From: JAKFVC01 sp040386595 | GTDB lineage: Bacteria > Planctomycetota > Planctomycetia > Planctomycetales > Planctomycetaceae | Direction of reading: 5' to 3' | Assembly: GCA_040386595.1 (NCBI GenBank) | Contig: JAZKFE010000215.1 | Coordinates: 6,400 to 70,399, forward strand | Length of the DNA stretch: 64,000 nt | Part shown: positions 26,595 through 34,661 of the stretch, one piece after another | Layout: each line of letters opens with the position of its first letter | Position numbering within the stretch: the stretch's first letter is position 1 | The notes under the pieces: model-generated | What the model saw: only the letters and a program-made list of their open reading frames with translations | The model's database searches: none | What the model was told of the DNA's origin: nothing | Translations under genes and position numbers: made by a program

Positions 26595-27631
26595 ATGCAA
26601 GCAATCTCCGGGCGAAGAGCTCGCGGTTTCACGTTAATCGAGCTTTTGGTCGTGATCGCCATCATCGCGGTGTTGATCGCATTGCTATTGCCGGCTGTGC
26701 AGCAAGCCCGAGAAGCCGCCCGGCGGACCCAGTGCAAGAACAACCTCAAGCAACTGGGCGTGGCCTTGCACAACTACCTGGATACGCACAGCTGTTTCCC
26801 GCCCAATGGCGTGAACAACGCGGACAATGGCAATACCTGGTCGGCGGTGGCGTTTTTGCTGCCGTACCTTGAAGGCTCCAATATCTACAGCAGAATCAAC
26901 TTCAATCGCGGCTATGCTCACGCTGACAACACGGGGGTGACGGCCGGAAGTCTGCACGTCAAGATCATGCGGATTCCCGTCTTGATTTNNNNNNNNNNGA
27001 CCCCAATGATCGACAGCGGTTAAACACAGCCGGCACGGCTGCGGATCATTATCCGCTCAGTTATGCCGTGGGGCGCGGTGTTTACGAGGTTCACAATACC
27101 ACCACGAACTTCGATGGCGGGGGAGCGTTTGCTTACAGCAAATCAACTCGTGACCGTGATTTCTCAGATGGGATGAGCAACACGGTGGCCATGTCTGAAG
27201 TGAAATGTTTCACCCCTCGATTTCATGACAACTGCAGTCTTCCCGCCTCGGTGACCTTCGACTCGTTGTCATTCGGTGGGATGTTGGGGACTTCGGGGTG
27301 GTCCACTGAAAATGGTCATACGGAATGGGTCTCGGGGAACACCATTCATACGGGGTTTACCACGACCTTCACTCCCAACACGGAAGTCCTGCATACCGTA
27401 GGTGGCGTGGAATACGACATTGACGCCACCAGCCGGCGAGAAGCCAGCGGGTCGGGAGTCTGCGGCGGCGGACCGACCTACGCGGTGGTGACATCGCGCA
27501 GCCATCATGTCGGAATTGTGAACAGCATGCTCATGGACGGTTCCGTACGTTCCATCAGCAGCAACCTCAATCGGACGACCTGGCAGAACCTCGGCCAACG
27601 CGCCGACGGAAATGTCCTGGGAGAGTTTTAA
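26595..27631 (+). CDS. DUF1559 pseudopilin-like protein, interrupted by an assembly gap
   Basis: The start is ATG at 26595 with GGGAG upstream, followed by RGFTLIELLVVIAIIAVL and LLPAVQQAREAARRTQCKNN. The frame runs to the N block at 26989-26998 (..RIPVLI). After the block the family sequence resumes in another frame at 26999 (DPNDRQRLNTAGTAADHYPL) and ends with HHVGIVNSMLMDGSVRSI...GEF. The frame change is caused only by the nominal 10-N gap. Joining IPVLI to DPND through the expected three residues (Cys-Pro-Ser in many relatives) needs 8 bases, and 8 fits the frame. The gene is probably intact, about 345 aa. No lipoprotein gene follows. Confidence 0.9.
26989..26998. other. Assembly gap (10 N)
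   Basis: The placeholder length is almost certainly arbitrary. The flanking coding frames require a true length of 2 mod 3, most simply 8 bases. Confidence 0.95.
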
Positions 27632-27692
27632 GCCAAATTGAGAGCCTAGAAATTAGGACCGGCCGAGCTAAGTTTCAGTTACCGGGTTCTAG

Positions 27693-28790
27693 CTACTCCA
27701 ATTTGACTTTTAGGTTCTTGGCAAATTTCGCCGCTTGAATGTCGGTTGGAGTGATTTGGGTCCTGAGGATCGTGAGCTGATCTAGCGACGGATGCTTTGC
27801 GAGCTTAAGAAGCCCGGCTCGCGAAATTTTTGTTCCTGATGCGTCCAGAAGCCTCAGCGATCCGCAGCCAACGAGCGCCGAGAGACCATCATCGGTTACT
27901 GCCGTGTTAGAGACATTCAGGTTGAACAGATTTGGGCATGCGGCAAGTTTGTGGATCGATTTGTCGGTGATCGCGGTTCCGGCAACGTCGAGGACCGTTA
28001 AGTTAGGAATGCTGGCAATCGCGCCAATTCCGTCATCCGAGACGTATGTTCGCGATAGATACAACCGCTTCAGCGATGGCGAGTTTGCTAAATTCAGGAT
28101 CGCGGCGTTTTCGAGCTGAGTATCTCTGACAGAAAGATCTTCTAGCGCAGAGAGTGTGGCGAAATTTGTGAACGCTCCACTTCCGATCCGAGTGTGGTCC
28201 ATGTGCACTCTGATCAGCTTGGGAAGCTTAGCAAGATATTTGATTCCCGAACCAGTGATTAGCGTATCGTTCAGATGCAGTGTGTTTAACTTCTGCAAGT
28301 TACCGAGATATTTAAGCTGCTCATCAGCGACAGACGTGTGGTTTAGGTTGATGGACTCTAATCGCTTGCAATCTACCGCATACTTCAGGCCGGTGCCGTC
28401 TACGAGCGTTTCGTCTAAATTCAACTGTTGTAAATCGGACAACTGGGTGAGGACGACCAGGTCATCATCGGTCGCGTCGGCACGGCTCAGCTTCACCCAA
28501 TAGACTCGATTACCATCTAGCGGCATGCGGATCGCCTTCCCGCCTAGCAACTTGACATGACTTTCTGCTTCCTTCGGAGAATTGATCTGAAGTGGGGACT
28601 TGAAGCGTGGATCACGTTGTTTTAATCGTTGTTGCCTTAGATTCTCCTTGTGGTCTCCTCCGATCTGAATTCCTGCATCCTGATCGATTCCTGATCGGGC
28701 TATATAAAAAAGTGCGATTCCAATCGTGGCCGCTAGCCCCACACTGAAAGCCAACCAGAATTTCAGTCGCGGAGTCAATGTGATAGGCAT
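27693..28790 (-). CDS. Leucine-rich-repeat protein with N-terminal membrane anchor
   Basis: 365 aa. One membrane helix (about 11-30, FWLAFSVGLAATIGIALFYIA) is followed by a linker and about ten LRR units of roughly 24 residues, such as LSDLQQLNLDETLVDGTGLKYA, LQKLNTLHLNDTLITGSGIKYLA and IPNLTVLDVAGTAITDKSIHKLA. The DxxT/NxxT pattern with a GLxxL or IxxLA end is the bacterial LRR type abundant in planctomycetes. It is likely exposed to the periplasm and binds other proteins. Convergent with the gapped DUF1559 gene. Confidence 0.88.
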   Translation of the reverse strand: MPITLTPRLKFWLAFSVGLAATIGIALFYIARSGIDQDAGIQIGGDHKENLRQQRLKQRDPRFKSPLQINSPKEAESHVKLLGGKAIRMPLDGNRVYWVKLSRADATDDDLVVLTQLSDLQQLNLDETLVDGTGLKYAVDCKRLESINLNHTSVADEQLKYLGNLQKLNTLHLNDTLITGSGIKYLAKLPKLIRVHMDHTRIGSGAFTNFATLSALEDLSVRDTQLENAAILNLANSPSLKRLYLSRTYVSDDGIGAIASIPNLTVLDVAGTAITDKSIHKLAACPNLFNLNVSNTAVTDDGLSALVGCGSLRLLDASGTKISRAGLLKLAKHPSLDQLTILRTQITPTDIQAAKFAKNLKVKLE

Positions 28791-29222
28791 GATACTTTCA
28801 AATCAAATGGAGTAAAAAAGAACGAAGCCAAGTCGATCAGGCGGTGCTTCTAATAAAAATCAGCATGCAAAGTTGCTGGCGAAAAACCTCGTCCTTTGGA
28901 GTGGATCGGACGCTGTTGGTCGTTACGGAAGCCAAGTCTCCGTCATTGACGGACTTGTCTCATTAACTCAAGAACCAAGCCGGGCTGCGGGCCGTTCCGG
29001 AATTTGCTCCGTAGCATGTAAATGCCGATGGGTCGCCTTCTATGCGTGCAGGTCAACCACCGGGCGTACTCAGCCATCGCGAAACCCATATTGTAGGGCG
29101 ATTGTTGACACTGGCAAAAAGAAATCAGAACGCCGGACAACGCTACATTGGGTCAGTTGATTCAACACGCAGATGGCGAAAAGCAATCACGGGGCGACTT
29201 CTCCGAATAGCAATTTTAAACG
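28791..29222. other. Intergenic region
   Basis: 430 bp between two same-strand genes. No gene, terminator or repeat recognised. Confidence 0.4.
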
Positions 29223-30395
29223 TCACTCCAGGATTTTTCTCTCGGCAAGCGTTTGAATTGCCCGTTCGACATCGTCCACGTAATGAGAAACTAATACATC
29301 TCCCATCGACATTTGAGGAGGCGTTGAGATAACCATTGTTTTGAGCCCCTTGGCCGTTAATTTTATCACGACCTTCCTCAATTGGGCCTCGATATTCGGA
29401 TCATCGATTTCGATGACGGCAACGCAAATCAGGTAGTGTAAATGGCGCGGGACTTGTGTGGATTCGCAAAGTACGAGCAGTTCCGGCAAGCTCTCGGAGT
29501 ATTTCAGACGTCCAAGGCACATCGCGGCTGTTGCCCGCAACGAATCGTCTTGACGTGCATCTTGTAGAATTCGCAAAGCATGCGGCCCAGTGCGTCGCTC
29601 TCCCAATTTGCCGAGCAACTCCAGTGCTTGTGCCCAATAGTCGCGATTGGCCAGAGCAGTTGAATCAGCCTTCTTTAGCGAACCTTGGGAACCAGCCTTC
29701 TTGCGTGGCACTTTGGGGACCTCGGGAGCCTCGATTGTAGGTTGGGGAGCCACCGTTCCTGCAGGCGGCGTGGCCTGCAGAGAGCTTTTTACAGGCACTT
29801 TTGGGACCCATCCTTTCATGATGATCTCACCACAAAGCAGAGACCAGAGCGGGGAATTTCGCACTCGAAGGGATTCAAAATAGACCCGTACTTGTGGAGC
29901 TCCGTTTCTCCACAAGCTCTCGATGGGAGCCCAGGTGGGATACCGCGCTGGATCGTCCCCCGGCAATGGTTCATCAGGGATTAACAAACCTCCGAGGTGT
30001 TGTGGATGGAAAGCCTTCCCTGACACTGATCGATCCGGATAGGCCCGATAATATCGATAAATCTTATCGTGAAACTCCTGCTCTAAAGCAGGAAAGGCTT
30101 CAGGCTGGTTCAACCGTGCCAGTAAGATCTCGGCCAGCCACCGTTCGTCTGTCGTCTTTCCCGATTTTCGCTTCCCCTCCAGGAGCTCACTCACGTCTAT
30201 TTTTGTGCTGAGGATTTCCTTTCGAGTGGCCAGATAAGCGTCACCCGCCTCCGTTGTGGCTCTTAAGAATAGGGCTTCGAGATTTTGTGTCTCGCCGCAG
30301 TACACAATTGCGTCCGAAAACAACACGAGACCTGCCACAATCGAGAGGGCTACGACTCGTGCGGCGATCGTTCTGAGTTGTCTGGATAAAATCAT
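29223..30395 (-). CDS. Secreted HEAT-like repeat protein
   Basis: 390 aa. A signal-peptide-like N-terminus (VVALSIVAGLVLFSDAIVYCG) precedes a helical region with few known motifs. A Pro/Lys-rich linker (about 205-245, PPAGTVAPQPTIEAPEVPKVP) comes next, then HEAT-like helices (WAQALELLGKLGERRTGPHALRIL, DSLRATAAMCLGRLKYSESLPELLVL). HEAT arrays bind proteins; the target is unknown. It shares strand with the LRR gene and the FGE-sulfatase gene, but spacers of 360-430 bp suggest separate transcripts. Confidence 0.75.
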   Translation of the reverse strand: MILSRQLRTIAARVVALSIVAGLVLFSDAIVYCGETQNLEALFLRATTEAGDAYLATRKEILSTKIDVSELLEGKRKSGKTTDERWLAEILLARLNQPEAFPALEQEFHDKIYRYYRAYPDRSVSGKAFHPQHLGGLLIPDEPLPGDDPARYPTWAPIESLWRNGAPQVRVYFESLRVRNSPLWSLLCGEIIMKGWVPKVPVKSSLQATPPAGTVAPQPTIEAPEVPKVPRKKAGSQGSLKKADSTALANRDYWAQALELLGKLGERRTGPHALRILQDARQDDSLRATAAMCLGRLKYSESLPELLVLCESTQVPRHLHYLICVAVIEIDDPNIEAQLRKVVIKLTAKGLKTMVISTPPQMSMGDVLVSHYVDDVERAIQTLAERKILE

Positions 30396-30753
30396 GATCC
30401 ACTTCCAACATCGGATGAGAAAATGACGCCTGAGGCCAAATACGCATACGCTGACTTAAACGGTTCCTTACGCCTTGTTATCGCCTCCGTTTGAGATCAA
30501 CGCCATAGTGTTTGATAAGGAATTGCGAAATGAGAACCGGACTATTCAGATTGAACTCTGAAGAATGGCCACGTTCCCTACATTGGTACGGGTGTAGGTC
30601 AGGCCGTGCCTGACGATGGCTATCATTAATAGCTGGGGCGGGAAAATCGTACGCCTATGGGTGATGGAGCTTTGGCGTGAGCGGCGAGGCGTCAGGCACC
30701 GTCTGACTTACCTGACGGAGCACCCCCGCACCGTTTTTTATGCCACCGAGAAT
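30396..30753. other. Intergenic region with family C element
   Basis: 358 bp. The second half is the family C hairpin at 30594-30711; nothing else recognised. Confidence 0.6.
30594..30711. repeat. Inverted repeat family C, copy 2
   Basis: The left arm starts GTAGGTCAGGCCGTGCCTGA at 30594 and the right arm is 30690-30711 (GCGTCAGGCACCGTCTGACT...). The enclosed spacer is about 75 bp, longer than in copy 1 (about 25 bp). Located at the 3' side of the FGE-sulfatase gene. Confidence 0.85.
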
Positions 30754-32142
30754 TCAAGGGGCAGCCACCGCGGCGAGTGCCACGCGAAATCCCACTCGTT
30801 CGTAACGGTGGTGAAATTGAATGAAGTTTCGAGTGGATGACCGACAACTAAGTGCTGGAAGGGCCCAGTCGCCGCCGCGGACAACCCTATCGGGAACTGA
30901 AGTTGAGTGATTTTTAGGGTTGATGGCTACTGTGTTCTCAAATTGTTCGTAGAATTTTGGGTCGTATGTATCGTCGACCCATTCCGAAGCATTTCCGTGC
31001 ATATCGAACAACATGAATGCGTTGGGCTTCAGGCTTCCAGCTGGCAGACCTCGATCGACACGATCTGTGATCCAGGCGACTTGTGAAAGCTTGTCGTTGC
31101 CGTCACCGTTCGAGTACTTTGTCATTGTGCCTGCACGGCAAGCAAATTCCCATTCAGCCTCGGTCGGCATCCGATAACCTTGCCCTTCAAGACGAGTCAC
31201 AGATTCGTCTTGAAGAGAATAGAAGGGCTTGAGTTTTTCTTTCTCGCTGAGCTTGGAGCAGAACTCGGCCGCATCGTTCCAATTCACTTTTTGGACCGGA
31301 ACGTCGCCACCTGGTCCCGGGTTGGTTCCCATCACCCGCTCGTATTCTTTGCACGTCACCTCGTGAATACTCATATAGAATGGCTGCGTCAGAACCACTT
31401 TATGCTGAGGTTTTTCGCTGGTGATAAGCCCCCGGATGTGCATATTGTCGGGTTGGGCCCTCAGTGCCTCGGCGATTTCGTCGGACGTACTGCCCATCAT
31501 GAACTCACCGGGCGGGATCAGGACAAACTTCATTCCAACGGAATTAGTGCGGTCCACTGGAATCTTTAGATAGCGGGCCCAAGCTTGTTGGTGTTTTCGG
31601 GCTTTCGCCGCATCAAAGGGGGATACCGCCAGTGGCGGGGCATTCTTGGGCCACGCCTTGGCACCCGCCGGCGGAGTCTTGTCCTCCGCTGGTTTGGCCT
31701 TGTCCGGGGTTACTTCCGCTTTAAACTTTTCCAACTCCAGGGCAATGGCTTCCGCCTCACTATCTTGTTTGGATCGCACATATTCATTCCGAGCGGCCGT
31801 CAGCTCATTGATGAATTTGGTCCGATTCTTGTTGATGCGGGTCTTAATTTTGGCGCTGATCGAGTCCGGAATTTTCTCTGCAGCGCTTAATTCTTCGCGA
31901 TCACTCTTGATCGTCTTGATGCGTTCCAAATCGGGATTCGCCCGTTTTCGCTCCGCGGTTTCTTTCGAATCCAGCTCCTTGGCGACCTCCTCGCGAACGA
32001 GAACCGCTTCAGCTTGATAGGCCTCACGAGCCTGTTGCACTCGTTCGGCAACTTTGTCATTGTCCGCTGCGGATGCAATTGACAGTGTGGCCAACACGAG
32101 CGTCATCATCAGGGGCAACTTCGGTACTGGCATCATGATCAT
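30754..32142 (-). CDS. Secreted protein with SUMF1/FGE-sulfatase domain
   Basis: Up to 462 aa. Starts at 32142, 32136 and 32133 are possible; GGGG lies 0, 6 or 9 nt upstream respectively, so 32136 or 32133 is likelier. A signal peptide (LPLMMTLVLATLSIASA) is followed by a charged coiled-coil region (about 25-150). The FGE/SUMF1 domain runs from NSVGMKFVLIPPGEFMMGS (about 200) to RVVRGGDW...CRSSTRN...VGFRVA. One cysteine is present at the CRSSTR position, but the paired catalytic cysteine of formylglycine-generating enzymes is not seen. It is likely a non-catalytic or differently acting family member. No sulfatase gene is adjacent. Confidence 0.85.
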   Translation of the reverse strand: MIMMPVPKLPLMMTLVLATLSIASAADNDKVAERVQQAREAYQAEAVLVREEVAKELDSKETAERKRANPDLERIKTIKSDREELSAAEKIPDSISAKIKTRINKNRTKFINELTAARNEYVRSKQDSEAEAIALELEKFKAEVTPDKAKPAEDKTPPAGAKAWPKNAPPLAVSPFDAAKARKHQQAWARYLKIPVDRTNSVGMKFVLIPPGEFMMGSTSDEIAEALRAQPDNMHIRGLITSEKPQHKVVLTQPFYMSIHEVTCKEYERVMGTNPGPGGDVPVQKVNWNDAAEFCSKLSEKEKLKPFYSLQDESVTRLEGQGYRMPTEAEWEFACRAGTMTKYSNGDGNDKLSQVAWITDRVDRGLPAGSLKPNAFMLFDMHGNASEWVDDTYDPKFYEQFENTVAINPKNHSTSVPDRVVRGGDWALPALSCRSSTRNFIQFHHRYERVGFRVALAAVAAP

Positions 32143-32365
32143 CCCCAGGAATTCGCGCAGGTTTCATTAATCGCGAGAAGGCGATCGATCGTACACCTCG
32201 ATGACTTTGTCGTCAACGAGTTCACCTGAGACCGAGTGGCAGGATTCTGCGAGTTTGCGGCTCTTAAATGCGTATAGCCGATGCGAACCAGATCGCTTTG
32301 GGGCGAGTAAAATGAATGCCGATGCTGCGCATTTTGTTGGTGGGCTCCCGAGCTGATATAGCTCG

Positions 32366-32596
32366 TCATGGTGAGCAGAAGGTTCTTGCGCGGGCTTTTG
32401 CCAGGCGCATGACGTGCTCGAGAGTCATTAAACAATCGAGTTCGGAAGACTCGTCGGGAGTTAACCCGGTGGTCTTTTCCTTATGGATCAATTCAGCGAC
32501 GTAGGCTTGGGTTTGCTGAGATGGCTCGAAGTGCGCAACGGCATCTGGCGTACTGCCAGCGGCAATGAAATTCACGATTTCGTCGTATCCCGCCAT
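32366..32596 (-). CDS. Small hypothetical protein (76 aa)
   Basis: 76 aa from ATG at 32596 (a longer start at 32623 adds nine residues). MAGYDEIVNFIAAGSTPDAVAHFEPSQQ is followed by AYVAELIHKEKTTGLTPDESSELD and a basic helix MRLAKARAR. Mainly helical, no signal peptide. Short proteins of this kind recur in cyanobacteria and planctomycetes, often near toxin-like genes. A HicB-like gene lies 110 bp upstream on the same strand, but no toxin gene is seen. Function unknown. Confidence 0.65.
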   Translation of the reverse strand: MAGYDEIVNFIAAGSTPDAVAHFEPSQQTQAYVAELIHKEKTTGLTPDESSELDCLMTLEHVMRLAKARARTFCSP

Positions 32597-32707
32597 TAAT
32601 TCACTCTGCCCGAAAATCCCCATCGCTGGGGTTTACAGGTTTTCAAACCTCTGAGAGCGAAGCTGTTTAGAGGTCGATAATCAATCCGGCAATTCAATGA
32701 CCGGGGG

Positions 32708-32947
32708 TCATGCAACGTCCTGCATTTTGTTGGCAAAGTCGCGGTCGGATGTCGGTGGTGGTAGAGGTTTGGCGTCCTGATGGTAGAGCTCGATTGTCTC
32801 TTCTACGATTTGACACAACTCTTCGAACACTTGTTGTTCGTCGTCGCCGTGACAGCCGGCATAGAACAAACCTGGCGAACTGCCAACATAGCAGCGGTCC
32901 TCGTCTGACCATTCTACGATCTTGACGTAATGTGCGCTCTCTTTCAT
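32708..32947 (-). CDS. HicB-like antitoxin-family protein (orphan)
   Basis: 79 aa. The fold pattern is that of HicB: HYVKIVEWSDEDRCYVGSSPGLF is followed by GDDEQQVFEELCQIVEETIELYHQDAKPLPPP, as in the partial RNase-H-like fold. A DNA-binding C-terminus is absent. HicA toxins are about 60-80 aa with a conserved histidine; none is found on either side. It may be a stand-alone regulator or a remnant of a toxin-antitoxin pair. Confidence 0.75.
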   Translation of the reverse strand: MKESAHYVKIVEWSDEDRCYVGSSPGLFYAGCHGDDEQQVFEELCQIVEETIELYHQDAKPLPPPTSDRDFANKMQDVA

Positions 32948-33009
32948 GACTGCGACTCCTCAATGGCCCGCGCAACGGCTCGTTCTGGGGAGGTTTTCGC
33001 GTTATCGGC

Positions 33010-34317
33010 TCAGGCCGTTGGTAAACTCCACGGGCAGCGGTAGTCTCTCGCTAATAACACATCGGCGACTGGATCGCGTACGAATTGTTGTTTTTGTGGG
33101 TCGAACTGGACGGTGCGGGCGACTCTATAGGCGATGTTGCCGAGGTGGCATAACGCGCTGCTGATGTGGCCGATTTCTATGTCGGCTGTGGGACGCGAAC
33201 GCGTGCGGATGCTGTCTAGGAAGTTTTGATGATGTGGGGTTGCGCAGTTGCTGGAGTCGCTCGTGACGGATTCGGATTGGCCGTAGACTTTCCACCCGCC
33301 GCGGTCGACGATCAACGTGCCCTGGTCTCCGTGGAAGGAGACGGCTGCACTGCGGCCTTCGATGCCTTGATGACTCCATAGGCGGTGTTCCCAGGCGATG
33401 GTTTTTCCGGCGAACGTGTAGTTGGCTAACAGCGTGTCGGGGGTTTGTTGGTCGTCGTCGAAGTAGTGCTGGCCGCCTACGGCTGAGACTTGGGTGGGCC
33501 AGCTGACGTCTAAGCCCCAGCGGGCGAGGTCCAGCATGTGGACGCCCCAGTTGCCGAGCTCTCCAGAGCCGTAATCCCAGTTCCAATGCCAGTTGTGATG
33601 GAAACGGTTGGGGTTGAAGTTTTTCGCTTGGGCAGGGCCTTGCCAGAGGTCGTAGTCGACTCCTTGGGGGGCGATGCAGTCGGCTTTGTGGCCGATGGAT
33701 TTGCGCAGGTGGGCGGTCCAGGCTTTGGCCAGGTGGACTCGGCCGAGCTTGCCGCTGTGGACGTAGTCGATGGCCGACTGGAAATGAGATCCGCTGCGCT
33801 GTTGCAGACCCGATTGGACCACTCGATCATATTGCCGCGCGGCGGCGATCATCCGCGTGCCTTCTTCGATCGTGTGTGAGACGGGCTTTTCGACGTAGAC
33901 GTCTTTGCCCGCCTGGCAGGCCAGGATGGTCATCACCGCGTGCCAGTGGTCGGGTGTCGCAATCACGACGGCGTCAATTTCGGGATCGTCCAGCAGGCGG
34001 CGGAAGTCGCGTTCGGCTTTGGGGGCGAATCCCTGGAGTTGTTCCACCGATTTAATGGCCACGGGCAGCAGGCTCTCGTCGACGTCGCAGACGACGGTGA
34101 CGCAGGAGTCGGGCAGGGCGGCGAAGCTGGTGGCGAGTTCTTTGCCCTGGTTGCGGACGCCGATGACTCCCAGGCGAAGGCGATTGGCGGCCCCGTTGGC
34201 GAGCACTGCGGCGGCTGACAGGCTGACTACGCCAGCGGCAACGCTCGCCGCATTCTTGGCGCTGGAGCCCAGGAACTGGCGGCGATTGATCGCGGAATCA
34301 GCAGGCAGGCGGGGCAT
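33010..34317 (-). CDS. Gfo/Idh/MocA-family oxidoreductase with Tat-like signal
   Basis: 435 aa. The N-terminus has RRQFLGSSAKNAASVAAGVVSLSAAA, a Tat-type signal with a twin arginine. The Rossmann domain begins LRLGVIGVRNQGKELA, and the substrate-domain signature EKPVSHTIEEG follows near 145. The C-terminal part (WHWNWDYGSGELGNWGVHMLDLARW) matches the planctomycete group of Gfo/Idh/MocA enzymes. These are NAD(P)-dependent sugar or inositol-type dehydrogenases, and planctomycetes encode many Tat-exported ones. The substrate is unknown. A second member is at 44630. Confidence 0.9.
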   Translation of the reverse strand: MPRLPADSAINRRQFLGSSAKNAASVAAGVVSLSAAAVLANGAANRLRLGVIGVRNQGKELATSFAALPDSCVTVVCDVDESLLPVAIKSVEQLQGFAPKAERDFRRLLDDPEIDAVVIATPDHWHAVMTILACQAGKDVYVEKPVSHTIEEGTRMIAAARQYDRVVQSGLQQRSGSHFQSAIDYVHSGKLGRVHLAKAWTAHLRKSIGHKADCIAPQGVDYDLWQGPAQAKNFNPNRFHHNWHWNWDYGSGELGNWGVHMLDLARWGLDVSWPTQVSAVGGQHYFDDDQQTPDTLLANYTFAGKTIAWEHRLWSHQGIEGRSAAVSFHGDQGTLIVDRGGWKVYGQSESVTSDSSNCATPHHQNFLDSIRTRSRPTADIEIGHISSALCHLGNIAYRVARTVQFDPQKQQFVRDPVADVLLARDYRCPWSLPTA

Positions 34318-34490
34318 GGTTGTGGGCTCGGGGCAGGGCGGGCTGGAGTCGCGTGGCGTTCAGTGGATTTTCTAAGGCATGTTTAAATTATCATCTGAGA
34401 CACGCCGGGCGTCGAGCGTAATTTGTGGTGGATTGGAAAAAAGAACGGATGATGAGGGGCTTTTCGAGATCGTCTCGCAGATTCTGGGTG

Positions 34491-34566
34491 AAGTCGAAGG
34501 AGCCTGGCCTCTTGTTCGCTGCGCTCACCCAGATTCGAGAATCTGGGCTACCCGTCGACTGCGTCG
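34491..34566 (-). repeat. Dispersed palindromic repeat family A, copy 3 (reverse orientation)
   Basis: The reverse complement matches 10604-10680 over about 75 bp with few differences. It lies downstream of the fusA terminator and upstream of the oxidoreductase gene. Confidence 0.92.
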
Positions 34567-34590
34567 ATGGGTGATTTCGTGTGTTAGTAA

Positions 34591-34631
34591 ATGAAAACAG
34601 GGGGATGTGATCCGAAGACCACATCCCCCTG
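34591..34631 (-). terminator. Intrinsic terminator after fusA
   Basis: A perfect 12-bp stem, CAGGGGGATGTG (34598-34609) with CACATCCCCCTG (34620-34631), has a 10-nt loop. On the minus strand it runs into TTTT. It lies 31 bp past the end of fusA. Confidence 0.85.
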
Positions 34632-34661
34632 CGATTCAATCAAGCTGCCTGCTGGTCTGAA

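Larger units (their letters stand above)
34318..34661. other. Intergenic region between fusA and the oxidoreductase
   Basis: Holds a repeat A copy and the fusA terminator; no gene recognised. Confidence 0.6.

Noticed and set aside
26457..27023. Apparent complete ORF reading through the N run
   Set aside because: It crosses the N run at 26989-26998. The end after the gap (TPMIDSG) is an artefact of the arbitrary gap length; the real frame resumes at 26999.
32708..32947. A complete HicAB toxin-antitoxin pair
   Set aside because: Only a HicB-like gene is present; no HicA-sized gene with its histidine is adjacent.
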